Origin: Clostridia bacterium
GTDB taxonomy: Bacteria; Bacillota; Clostridia; Christensenellales; Borkfalkiaceae
Length of the DNA: 64,000 nt
NCBI GenBank assembly: GCA_017626305.1
Contig: JAGAIW010000171.1
Span: 62,001-126,000, forward strand
Reading direction: 5' to 3'
Below are positions 27,873-35,643 of this stretch, in pieces; the stretch's first letter is position 1; every line of letters starts with the position of its first letter. Position numbers and translations under genes: made by a program. The notes under the pieces are model-generated. The model worked only from the letters and a program-made list of their open reading frames with translations, had not been told where the DNA came from and searched no databases.

Positions 27873-29321
27873 ATGAAAATTTATAATTCGCTCACCAAAA
27901 GAAAGGAAGAATTTATTCCCTTAGAAGAAAATAAAGTAAAAATGTACGCCTGCGGTATCACCGTTTCGGGCGAAGCGCATATCGGGCACGGTTATCAAGC
28001 GCTGATCTACGATATTATGCGTAAATACCTTGTCAAGTCGGGCTACGACGTAACGTATGCGCGCAACTACACCGACGTGGACGATAAAATTATCGCCAAA
28101 TCGCACGAAACGGGTATTCCTGCGGACGAATATGCGGCGAAAATGATTGAAAATATCAACGTCGTTATGGATAAATTCAACGTCGACGACCCCGACGTTT
28201 GGCTGAAAGCTACGCAAAATATCGATAACATTATCGATTTCGTATCGACCTTGATTGAAAAAGGTCACGCATACCCCACCAAAAACGGGGACGTGTACTT
28301 CGACGTGCAGTCCTTCCCTGCGTACGGCAGACTTTCCAACCGTAGCGTGGACGACGCGCTGGACGGCGTGCGCGTAGACAACGACGACGAAAAGAAAAAC
28401 GCCTACGATTTCGCTCTTTGGAAAAGCGCGAAGGAAGGAGAAATTTCTTGGGATTCGCCTTGGGGTAAGGGTCGCCCTGGGTGGCATATCGAATGTTCGG
28501 CAATGAACCGCGCGGCGTTTGGCGAGCAAATCGACATTCACGGCGGCGGTAGGGATTTGATTTTTCCCCATCACGAAAACGAAATTGCGCAAACGGAAGC
28601 CTTGACGGGTAAGCCGTTCGTCAAATACTGGACGCATAACGGCTTGATTAAAGTCAACGGACAAAAGATGAGCAAATCGCTTGGCAATAGTTTGCTTTTG
28701 GACGAATTGTTACAAAAATACTCGGACGAAGCGGTAAAATTTGCGCTGTTGCAAACCAACTATCGTAACGATATCAATATCACAGACGATTTATTCCCTG
28801 ACGCGGAAAAGCATTTGTACGATTTTTATTCCACGCTTGCTATCGTGGATAAGGTTATGGACAAACTCCGCGGCATGGAGCTTACCTTGACGACGGACGA
28901 CGCCACGCGCGCAGCGGAAATCGCCGATAAAGTGGACAGGGAATTCAACGCTTGCATGGACGACGATTTTAACACGGCGCTTGCACTTTCCAACCTGTTC
29001 GGGTACTTTAAGGAAATGAAAAAATTGCTGAGCTTGGGGGGTTCGGGAGAGCTTTTCGCCGCGCTTTCGTATGCGATACAGCTGAGAAAAACCTATTCGC
29101 TTTTGGGTATTTTCCGTAAAAATGCGGGCGAATATATCGCTTGGTACGAACAGCAAAACGTTTCGGATATTCCCCAAGACGTGCTTTCCGTTGCCGACGA
29201 ACGCTGGCAGGCGCGCTTGCATAAGGACTGGGCAAAGAGCGACGAACTTAGAGCCAAGCTTGCGGAAATGGGCTATACGGTAAAGGATAGCAAAACGGGC
29301 TACGAATTGACGAAGAATTAA
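27873..29321 (+). CDS. cysS: Cysteine--tRNA ligase
   Basis: A 482-residue class I aminoacyl-tRNA synthetase, close to the usual 460-480. AGGAG precedes ATG 27873. The HIGH-type motif appears as EAHIGHGYQ near residue 31, the zinc ligands as YACG near 25, HIECSAMN near 207 and HHENE near 232, and the KMSKS loop as QKMSKSLGN near 267. It charges tRNA-Cys with cysteine. The C-terminal helical domain is present (LNPD-type tail ending in KTGYELTKN). It is co-transcribed with cysE and ends at a strong terminator. Confidence 0.97.
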   Translation: MKIYNSLTKRKEEFIPLEENKVKMYACGITVSGEAHIGHGYQALIYDIMRKYLVKSGYDVTYARNYTDVDDKIIAKSHETGIPADEYAAKMIENINVVMDKFNVDDPDVWLKATQNIDNIIDFVSTLIEKGHAYPTKNGDVYFDVQSFPAYGRLSNRSVDDALDGVRVDNDDEKKNAYDFALWKSAKEGEISWDSPWGKGRPGWHIECSAMNRAAFGEQIDIHGGGRDLIFPHHENEIAQTEALTGKPFVKYWTHNGLIKVNGQKMSKSLGNSLLLDELLQKYSDEAVKFALLQTNYRNDINITDDLFPDAEKHLYDFYSTLAIVDKVMDKLRGMELTLTTDDATRAAEIADKVDREFNACMDDDFNTALALSNLFGYFKEMKKLLSLGGSGELFAALSYAIQLRKTYSLLGIFRKNAGEYIAWYEQQNVSDIPQDVLSVADERWQARLHKDWAKSDELRAKLAEMGYTVKDSKTGYELTKN

Positions 29322-29335
29322 ACGATAAGGTTATG

Positions 29336-29366
29336 CGCCCCCGCCGTTTCGGCGGGGGCGTTTTTT
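29336..29366 (+). terminator. Rho-independent terminator after cysS
   Basis: CGCCCCCGCC (29336-29345) pairs with GGCGGGGGCG (29351-29360) across a 5-nt loop, followed by six T. Confidence 0.9.
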
Positions 29367-29375
29367 CTCGTCTTT

Positions 29376-29422
29376 CCGTCATTCTGACGCGCAGCGGAAG
29401 AATCCCATGGACGAAAGTACGT
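29376..29422 (+). repeat. Dispersed intergenic repeat, short copy
   Basis: CCGTCATTCTGACGCG, a GGAAGAATCCC segment and GACGAAAGTACG match the copies at 9640-9771 and 31431-31528 but stop after about 47 nt. The right end of the element is missing here. No coding potential. Confidence 0.75.
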
Positions 29423-29459
29423 TTTTCAAAAAATATTTTAAAAAGCCATAGTAAAACGC

Positions 29460-29490
29460 TTGACTTTTCGTCGGGGGGGGGGGCGATAAT
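29460..29490 (+). promoter_or_regulatory. Promoter with an 11-G tract between -35 and -10
   Basis: TTGACT (29460-29465) and GATAAT (29485-29490) flank an uninterrupted run of eleven G (29473-29483). The present spacer is 19 nt, longer than the optimum of 17; losing two G would restore 17. This geometry is that of slipped-strand, phase-variable promoters. A second weak -10-like TATGAT (29498-29503) exists but has no matching -35. The gene controlled starts at 29559. Confidence 0.6.
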
Positions 29491-29558
29491 GGTGGTGTAT
29501 GATACTCTATAAGGTGCGATTGTAGCATAATACTATACTGTAAGGAGAATTACATAAC

Positions 29559-31367
29559 ATGAAAAGGAAAACAAAAGTATTCGTTTCTTCCTTTGCGGCT
29601 TTGGCTATGAGCGCGGCTTTGGCGACGGGCGCGACGTACGCGTTGTTTACCAGCGAAACGCAGGTAGACGTTTCCGTTTCCGCAGGTAACGTAAAAATCA
29701 ACGCGGCAGTCAACGCAAACTCGGTGGAAATGTGGTCGCGCGACGTACAAGTGAACGGCACGTTCGTCAACGGTGGTACGGCGGCTTGGACGGATAACAC
29801 GGTAACGTTAGAACGCGTTACTCCCGGGGATAAAATTATCTTCAATATCGACGTAACCAACCAAAGCGACGTTGCTATTCAATACCGTACGGTAGTTGCT
29901 TGTTCCAGCGGCTTGGATTTGTACGAAGGGCTTTCCGTTAGCTTAGATTATTTAAACGACACGGGCGCGGACGTACAAAACTTCGACGGCTTGACGGCGT
30001 ACGGCGACTGGACGACGCTTGCAGGTGGCGTGGAAAACGTAGACACCGTTCAAGTTACGGTAGAACTTCCCTATTTGGAAGAAAAGCAAGACGAGTATCA
30101 AGGACTTGCCACTACCTTGTATTACAAGGTAGAAGCGGTACAAGGCAACGCGGACGTAATCAACGCGCAAGCAGGCGAAACGTTTGCAGACTCCGACGTG
30201 GATTTGCAACTTATTTCCCGTAAATCGGCAAGCGGTCATTCCTTTGCTGGGGAAACGATTACCCTTGTCAACGATATCGATTTGGACGGCGTAAAATGGT
30301 CGCCTATCGGCACGGAAGTACCTTTTGCGGGTACGTTTGACGGCAACGGACATACCGTTTCCAACCTGACGGTAACGGATATGGAAAACGCGGGATTTTT
30401 CGATTTGGTTACCAGCGGCGCGACGGTGAAAAACGTGAAGTTTGAAGACGTAAATATCAACGCCACGAACGAAGCGGCTGTCGTTGCGCGTAAAACGACG
30501 GGTTCGGGTCTTCTTTTTGAAGATATTCAAGTGCTTTCGGGTACGGTTTACGGTAAAAATTACGCCGCGGCAGTCGTGATGAATAACTGGGCTGACGATA
30601 TCACCGTTAAAAATTGCGTAAACAAAGCAGACGTCAGCGGTCAACGCGCAAGTGGCGTTACGGGTTGGATGGAAGGCGCAAATATAGTAATTACCGATTG
30701 CGTAAACGAAGGCAACGTTACGGCAACGCGCCGTGCGGCTGGTATTGCAATGACGTTTAACGGTATGATGACGAATTGCGTAAATAACGGTACGGTTGTC
30801 GGTGCGACGGCGAGCGGTGAAGCCGTAAGCGGTATCGTGGCGATTCAATGCGGCGCGTCTACCTATGAATATTGCGTAAATAACGGCGACGTTTCAGCGA
30901 AGTTTGTGGACGCTAACGCAAGCGCAGCTGGTATTTTGGGTCAAACGCCTGGTACAAAAGCAACGCTTAGATATTGCGTAAACACGGGTAATATTACTGC
31001 GGAAGGCTCTCGCGCGTCAGGTATTGCATATGCGTTGTATGGCAGCGCAACCGCTTACTATTGCTACAACAGCGGTAACGTTACGGGCTACGACGCAGTA
31101 GGCGGCATTATGGCGCAAAGTCAATTTGCGAAAAATGCAGGTACGGCGTATAACTGCGTAAACGCAGGTACGGTTACGGCTACGCAAAGCGGTGCGGACG
31201 TTCGTCAAAACGCACGTAACGACGTAGATTGCTACTACTATGCGGCGGATACGTTGTATGCGGCAGACGGTAGCGTTGCGGACGCGGCTGCGGCGGTTAC
31301 CGTTTTGAATACGGGCGCGGCAAGCGATATGTTCAAGGAAGAAAACGGCAAAATCGTTTTGGCGTAA
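29559..31367 (+). CDS. SipW-type signal surface protein with GLUG-like repeats
   Basis: A 602-residue exported protein. The N-terminus (KTKVFVSSFAALAMSAALAT then GATYALFTSETQ) is the class of signal peptide processed by SipW-like ER-type signal peptidases, as in TasA and camelysin; the following residues (VDVSVSAGNVKINAAV) continue that family pattern for about 165 residues. From about residue 250 to 580 come repeated turns with ITDCVNEGNVT, MTNCVNNGTVV and YCVNNGDVS, which resemble GLUG or beta-helix repeats. No SipW peptidase gene lies in the window. It may form surface or biofilm fibres. The promoter upstream holds a poly-G tract, so expression may switch on and off. Confidence 0.78.
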   Translation: MKRKTKVFVSSFAALAMSAALATGATYALFTSETQVDVSVSAGNVKINAAVNANSVEMWSRDVQVNGTFVNGGTAAWTDNTVTLERVTPGDKIIFNIDVTNQSDVAIQYRTVVACSSGLDLYEGLSVSLDYLNDTGADVQNFDGLTAYGDWTTLAGGVENVDTVQVTVELPYLEEKQDEYQGLATTLYYKVEAVQGNADVINAQAGETFADSDVDLQLISRKSASGHSFAGETITLVNDIDLDGVKWSPIGTEVPFAGTFDGNGHTVSNLTVTDMENAGFFDLVTSGATVKNVKFEDVNINATNEAAVVARKTTGSGLLFEDIQVLSGTVYGKNYAAAVVMNNWADDITVKNCVNKADVSGQRASGVTGWMEGANIVITDCVNEGNVTATRRAAGIAMTFNGMMTNCVNNGTVVGATASGEAVSGIVAIQCGASTYEYCVNNGDVSAKFVDANASAAGILGQTPGTKATLRYCVNTGNITAEGSRASGIAYALYGSATAYYCYNSGNVTGYDAVGGIMAQSQFAKNAGTAYNCVNAGTVTATQSGADVRQNARNDVDCYYYAADTLYAADGSVADAAAAVTVLNTGAASDMFKEENGKIVLA

Positions 31368-31387
31368 TTAGAAATTGATAAATCAGA

Positions 31388-31424
31388 AAAAGTGCGTGCT
31401 TTTTGAGCGCGCACTTTTTTTTGT
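31388..31424 (+). terminator. Rho-independent terminator after the SipW-type gene
   Basis: AAAGTGCGTGCT pairs with AGCGCGCACTTT (one wobble), a short loop between, and eight T in total on the 3' side. It lies about 20 nt after the stop codon. Confidence 0.85.
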
Positions 31425-31430
31425 TCTCAT

Positions 31431-31528
31431 CCGTCATTCTGACGCGTAGCGGAAGAATCCCGTGGAAGAGAGTACGGACTACGTATGAAGGGATACTTCA
31501 TTACACTTCGTTTCATTCAGTATGACGT
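31431..31528 (+). repeat. Dispersed intergenic repeat, full copy with inverted ends
   Basis: Begins CCGTCATTCTGACGCG and ends CATTCAGTATGACG; the ends are inverted repeats (CGTCATTCTGA against CGTCATACTGA). Between them lie GGAAGAATCCC, GAGTACGGACT and GGGATACTTCATTAC. At about 98 nt with inverted ends and no gene it looks like a small non-autonomous element. Related copies: 9640-9771, 29376-29422 and, as a right-end fragment, about 33626-33655. Confidence 0.75.
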
Positions 31529-31575
31529 TTTGGAAGAAAGCACGGGTGGATATTTTGTTTTTGACAAAATAACGC

Positions 31576-31604
31576 TTGACAAAAACTAGCCGTCAAGGTA
31601 TAAT
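31576..31604 (+). promoter_or_regulatory. Sigma-A promoter for alaS
   Basis: TTGACA (31576-31581) and TATAAT (31599-31604), 17-nt spacer. The leader before the start codon is only about 30 nt, so no T-box controls this synthetase gene. Confidence 0.85.
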
Positions 31605-31636
31605 GAAAAGGAAATTTATTATCATAGGTGAAAACA

Positions 31637-33472
31637 ATGAAAACGTACACAGGTCAATCTTTACGTGAAATGTATTTGAGCTTCTTTCAAGAAAAGGGAC
31701 ACAAGGTCATTCCTTCGGCGTCGCTCATTCCCGAAAACGACCCTACCGTTTTGTTTACGACGGCAGGTATGCACCCCCTTGTACCCTATCTTTTAGGGGA
31801 AAAACACCCTGCGGGCAAACGCCTTACCGACGTACAAAAATGCGTCCGTACGGGGGATATCGACGACGTCGGCGACGAACGCCATTGTACGTTTTTTGAA
31901 ATGCTCGGCAACTGGTCTTTGGGGGATTATTTTAAACAGGAAATGATTCCTTGGAGCTACGAATTTTTAACGGGTGAAAAATACTTAGGTATTCCGTCCG
32001 ATAAAATTGCCGTTACGGTATTTGGTGGCGACGAAACGCTCCCCCGTGACGACGAAGCGGCGGCGCTTTGGGAAAAAGAGGGTATCAAGAAAGAAAACAT
32101 CTACTATATGCCCCGTGAAAACAACTGGTGGGGACCTGCCGGCTTGACCGGTCCTTGCGGTACGGACACCGAAATGTTCGTTATCCGTAAGCCCAAGTGC
32201 TCGCCTACCTGTAATCCCGATTGCAACTGCGGCGCGTTTTTGGAAATTTGGAACGACGTATTCATGCGCTTTAACAAGCAAGCGGACGGCAGCTATATCG
32301 AGCTTACGCAAAAGAACGTGGATACGGGTATGGGCTTAGAACGCGCGCTTTGCGTACTCAACGGCAAATCCAGCGTATACGAAACGGATATTTTTGAAAA
32401 CGCGATTGCGAAAATCTCCGAGCTGACGGGTAAAACCTACGGAGAAGACGAAGAAACGACCAAAGCCTTCCGCGTGCTTTTAGACCATACGCGTACGGCG
32501 ACCTTTATGCTCGGCGACGAAAAGGGTATCGTGCCTTCCAACACCGACCAAGGATATATTTTGCGCCGTATCATTCGCCGCGCCGTGCGTTTTGGCAGAA
32601 AAATCGACCTGCCCGAAGGCAGTCTTGCCAAAATTTCCGAAAGCTTTATCGAATACTATAAGGACGTATATCCCGAACTGCTTATCAACCGCGAAAAGAT
32701 TGCGGAAGAGCTGAACAAGGAAGAAGCCAAATTCACCAAAACCCTGCAACAGGGCTTAAAGGAATTTGAAAAATGCTTAAACGGTATCGAACGCAAAAAT
32801 GCGTTCATGTCCCAAAAAGACCCGTCTTACGTTCCCGAAAAGAGCATTAACGGCAAACAGGCGTTCCATTTGTACGACACCTACGGTTTCCCCGTGGAAA
32901 TTACGGACGAAATGGCGAAGGAGCGCGGCTACACCGTAGATATCGACGGCTACAAAGCGGCGTTTGAAGAACACCAAAGCAAATCCAAAGCAGGGAGCGA
33001 GCAAAAATTTGCCTGCGGACTTGCCGACAACAAGGAAGCGACGACTAAGCTGCACACGGCAACGCACTTACTCCATGCCGCGCTGAAAAAGGTGCTTTCT
33101 CCCGACGTCAATCAAAAGGGCTCGAATATCACCGAAGAGAGATTGCGTTTTGACTTCAACTACCCTGCGCCTATGACGGCGGAACAAATCAAAGCGGTAG
33201 AAGATATGGTCAACGACGTTATCGCGCAAAATATCCCCGTCGTTATGAAAGAAATATCCTTGGAAGAAGCCAAAGCCGAAGGCTTTACGGGCTTGTTTGA
33301 AAGCAAGTACGGCGAACGGGTAAAAACGTACACAATCGGTGATTTTTCCAAAGAAATTTGCGGCGGACCGCACGCCGAAAGCACGGGCGTTTTGGGTAAA
33401 TTCAAAATCGCCAAAGAGCAGAGCTGTGGGAGTGGGTTGCGCCGTATTAAAGCCGTATTACAAAACGACTGA
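31637..33472 (+). CDS. alaS: Alanine--tRNA ligase, short form without C-Ala domain
   Basis: A 611-residue class II synthetase; usual bacterial AlaRS is about 875. ATG 31637 has AGGTG 6 nt upstream; a GTG at 31628 lies inside that site. The catalytic core is complete (FFQEKGHKVIPSASLIP, VQKCVRTGDIDDVGDERHC, FFEMLGNWSLGDYFK), the tRNA-recognition helices are present, and the editing domain ends with HTATHLLH near residue 475 and CGGPHAEST near 575, the four metal ligands. The C-terminal coiled-coil and C-Ala domain are absent, with a normal stop rather than a frameshift. It should charge tRNA-Ala and clear mis-charged Ser. Short versions exist in some lineages; a second alaS elsewhere cannot be excluded. 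Confidence 0.92.
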   Translation: MKTYTGQSLREMYLSFFQEKGHKVIPSASLIPENDPTVLFTTAGMHPLVPYLLGEKHPAGKRLTDVQKCVRTGDIDDVGDERHCTFFEMLGNWSLGDYFKQEMIPWSYEFLTGEKYLGIPSDKIAVTVFGGDETLPRDDEAAALWEKEGIKKENIYYMPRENNWWGPAGLTGPCGTDTEMFVIRKPKCSPTCNPDCNCGAFLEIWNDVFMRFNKQADGSYIELTQKNVDTGMGLERALCVLNGKSSVYETDIFENAIAKISELTGKTYGEDEETTKAFRVLLDHTRTATFMLGDEKGIVPSNTDQGYILRRIIRRAVRFGRKIDLPEGSLAKISESFIEYYKDVYPELLINREKIAEELNKEEAKFTKTLQQGLKEFEKCLNGIERKNAFMSQKDPSYVPEKSINGKQAFHLYDTYGFPVEITDEMAKERGYTVDIDGYKAAFEEHQSKSKAGSEQKFACGLADNKEATTKLHTATHLLHAALKKVLSPDVNQKGSNITEERLRFDFNYPAPMTAEQIKAVEDMVNDVIAQNIPVVMKEISLEEAKAEGFTGLFESKYGERVKTYTIGDFSKEICGGPHAESTGVLGKFKIAKEQSCGSGLRRIKAVLQND

Positions 33473-33648
33473 AATCCTTCGTAACTCGGCGTTAAACTTG
33501 CGTTTGTTCTTGCGCGTTTACGCTTAGTAAACTTCCGTCGAACAATCCGCGTTTGCCTTGATTTACTCGCATTTGAGCCGTTTTACAAACGACTGAAAAA
33601 CTTCGTAATTTTGCGTTAAACTTGCGTAATTAGGGATATTTCATTACC
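33449..33648 (+). repeat. Intergenic repeat tract copying the end of alaS
   Basis: The last codons of alaS and the bases after them (GCCGTATTACAAAACGACTG, 33450 onward, then a TTCGTAA and GCGTTAAACTTGCG segment) recur at about 33578-33627 with few changes. Between the copies lies a unit with GTTTAC-GCTTA-GTAAAC and GCCTTGATTTACTCG, related to units at 40745-41140 and 46824-47118. The tract runs into the right end of a dispersed repeat just before the next start codon. No gene of its own. Confidence 0.7.
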
Positions 33649-34017
33649 ATGACCATTCAATCGGCGGAAACCGTTAAAAATTTCATGCAGCCTTTTTTAG
33701 AACAGGGGTTTACGTTTGAGTATTTTCACCAAAAGGGTGGGGATAGCTCTTGCGTGTATATCTATCGTTTTAAAAAAGGCAAACATTTTTTTGACTGGCG
33801 GGAAACGTCAGGCACGAACGAGCTGCACTTCGTCGTTTGCCATAACGGCGAGTACGCTTTTCCGTCCTTGGAAAAGCGCCAACCGCAAGCCTTTCGCTCG
33901 GTCAAATGGCGACTGTTTAAAAAGCCGACCATGGACGAAAAGCGCGCGGCGTTCGCCGCTGCTTTAAAGGCGGAGCTTGCCGTATCAAGCGGGGATTTCT
34001 TTGGTATTCCTTTATAA
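33649..34017 (+). CDS. Hypothetical protein, 122 aa
   Basis: A small soluble protein with no signal peptide and no family I recognise. It is rich in Phe and Lys (YFHQKGGDSSCVYIYRFKKG, HFFDWRETSG) with a basic middle and a helical C-terminus (EKRAAFAAALKAELA). The start region is weak: AGGGA is 13 nt from ATG, and the upstream bases belong to intergenic repeats. The GH43-like gene follows 16 nt later, so they may be co-transcribed. Coding is supported by its length without shadows of larger frames and by the closely following gene. Confidence 0.55.
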   Translation: MTIQSAETVKNFMQPFLEQGFTFEYFHQKGGDSSCVYIYRFKKGKHFFDWRETSGTNELHFVVCHNGEYAFPSLEKRQPQAFRSVKWRLFKKPTMDEKRAAFAAALKAELAVSSGDFFGIPL

Positions 34018-34033
34018 TCAAAAGGGGGATTTT

Positions 34034-34978
34034 ATGAAAGTATCTAACGAAAACATTCCTTTTCAGCCTGCACACGCAAAGCAGCTTGAAGGCTTGCGCT
34101 TTGGTAACTACAACAACCAAAACATTCGTTGCCGCGACCCGTTTATTATGCCGTACGGCGATAAATACTACTTTTACGTAACGGCAACTTCCGCAAGAGC
34201 GGAAGGGATTTTGTGCTACGTCAGCGACGATTTACAAAACTGGTCCGACCCCGTAAAGGTGTATGCGCCGCCCAAGGATTTCCACGGCGAAAAGCAATTT
34301 TTTTGGGCGCCCGAATGTCATTATTACAAAGGCTATTTTTACATATTCACTTCGGTGTATTCGTCTAAATATCAGCACCGCACCATTTCCGTTTACCGTA
34401 GCGAAAGTCCGCTTGGCCCGTTTGAAGATATTGCAGGCGGCGCAATCTCTCCTACGGACTGGGACGCAATCGACGGTACGCTGTATATCGATAAGCAAAA
34501 CAACCCTTGGCTGGTATTCGTCCACGAATGGACGTGTATGCCCGATAAAAACGGCGGTATGGTCGCGGCGCGTTTGTCCGAAGACTTCACGCATTTGATT
34601 TCCGAGCCGATACAGCTTTTCTTAGCCAAAGACCCCGACTGGACGGATAGGGGGGTTACCGACGGACCGTATTTATATCGCACGGATAGCGGCGATTTAC
34701 TTATGATTTGGTCGAATTTTAGCTACAAGGGCTACGTGGTTGCGATTGCCAAAAGCGACGACGGCGAAATCACGGGCAAGTGGTCGCAGGAAAAGCTTTT
34801 GTATCAGCAGGGCTTAAACGAACGTTGTCTTCGCGACGGCGGACACGGGTCTATTTTTAAAAGAAAAGACGGCACGTATATGCTTTCTCTGCACTCCCCG
34901 CAATCGCTAAACGAAGGGGAAGAAGAACGCCTGTTGCTGTTGCCTATCCGCGAAAATGGCAATACGATAGAGATATAA
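34034..34978 (+). CDS. Glycoside hydrolase family 43-like enzyme
   Basis: A 314-residue cytoplasmic protein. ATG 34034 has AAAGGGGGA upstream. The five-bladed propeller fold of GH43 is clear: NIRCRDPFIMPYGDKYYFYV (the general base Asp in RDPF near residue 38), WAPECHYYKGYFYIFTS, WDAIDGTLYIDKQNN (the pKa-modulating Asp near 141) and VTDGPYLYRT. The catalytic acid Glu is likely in the region of residues 190-220 and was not pinned. Family members cleave arabinosides or xylosides from plant polysaccharides. It is outside the main glycan locus and ends at a terminator shared with the convergent ECF gene. Confidence 0.85.
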   Translation: MKVSNENIPFQPAHAKQLEGLRFGNYNNQNIRCRDPFIMPYGDKYYFYVTATSARAEGILCYVSDDLQNWSDPVKVYAPPKDFHGEKQFFWAPECHYYKGYFYIFTSVYSSKYQHRTISVYRSESPLGPFEDIAGGAISPTDWDAIDGTLYIDKQNNPWLVFVHEWTCMPDKNGGMVAARLSEDFTHLISEPIQLFLAKDPDWTDRGVTDGPYLYRTDSGDLLMIWSNFSYKGYVVAIAKSDDGEITGKWSQEKLLYQQGLNERCLRDGGHGSIFKRKDGTYMLSLHSPQSLNEGEEERLLLLPIRENGNTIEI

Positions 34979-34989
34979 ACCAAATAAGA

Positions 34990-35018
34990 AACGGAGCGTT
35001 CAACGCTCCGTTTTTTCT
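34990..35018. terminator. Bidirectional terminator between GH43-like and ECF genes
   Basis: ACGGAGCG (34991-34998) pairs with CGCTCCGT across a 5-nt loop, with T-run on the + side. The stop codon of the minus-strand ECF gene lies within the hairpin. Confidence 0.85.
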
Positions 35019-35569
35019 ATTAAATGGAAAAATAGCTTGCGTACGTACGGTAATCGCGCAAGCGCGCCGACGAGTAGACAACCGCCGATTATGCACAGCC
35101 CTGCTTGTATGGCGTTAAACGGCAGATTTGCTACCGCCGCGCCCATACCCGAGAGCATATAATCAAACAAAGCGTAGCCTATCAACATAATCAGCTCTCC
35201 CGCAGCCGCGCTGAGAAGGCGGCAAAGCATATCCGCTTTTTCCGAGCGGAACAATTTTTTAAAAGCCAACCAAAGCCCGTACGCCGCGACGGCGTCCAAG
35301 CCTTTGATGAGAAAGGTCGCGGGCGCGTAAATAGGGAACGCGACAATATCGGCAAGCGCGCTGCCGACCGCCGCGGCTATGCCGCCGTACAAAGGGCCTA
35401 AACACCATCCTGCCAGCAGGACGAATACGTCGCCGATATTTAAGTATCCGCCAAGCGGCGCGGGGATTTGCACGACGAGCGTCCCCACGAAACAAAGGGC
35501 GGCGAAAAGCGCCGCAAAGGCAAGCTGCTTAGCGGCGGAAAATCCATGTAAAGAAAGTACGGCTTTCAT
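35000..35569 (-). CDS. ECF transporter S component, substrate unknown
   Basis: A 189-residue membrane protein. The start at 35569 has GCAGGAG upstream; the longer frame would begin in the promoter. About six hydrophobic segments and the pattern LNIGDVFVLLAGWCLGPLYG then AAAVGSALADIVAFPIYAPA match the vitamin- or metabolite-binding S component of energy-coupling-factor transporters. It would work with shared EcfA/EcfT units encoded elsewhere. The ligand cannot be told: no riboswitch and no biosynthetic gene sits next to it. It has its own promoter at 35597-35625. Confidence 0.8.
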   Translation of the reverse strand: MKAVLSLHGFSAAKQLAFAALFAALCFVGTLVVQIPAPLGGYLNIGDVFVLLAGWCLGPLYGGIAAAVGSALADIVAFPIYAPATFLIKGLDAVAAYGLWLAFKKLFRSEKADMLCRLLSAAAGELIMLIGYALFDYMLSGMGAAVANLPFNAIQAGLCIIGGCLLVGALARLPYVRKLFFHLIEKTER

Positions 35570-35596
35570 AAAGTTTGCTCCTGCATTTTTCCTATT

Positions 35597-35625
35597 AGTA
35601 TACGCCGAAAAACCGTCTTTGTCAA
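35597..35625 (-). promoter_or_regulatory. Sigma-A promoter for the ECF S component gene
   Basis: Read on the minus strand: TTGACA (35625-35620), 17-nt spacer, TATACT (35602-35597). It lies between the two minus-strand genes and gives a leader of about 20 nt. Confidence 0.8.
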
Positions 35626-35643
35626 GTAAATGAAAGAAAAAAT

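Noticed and set aside
31605..31636. A T-box for alaS
   Set aside because: Only about 30 nt separate the promoter from the start codon.
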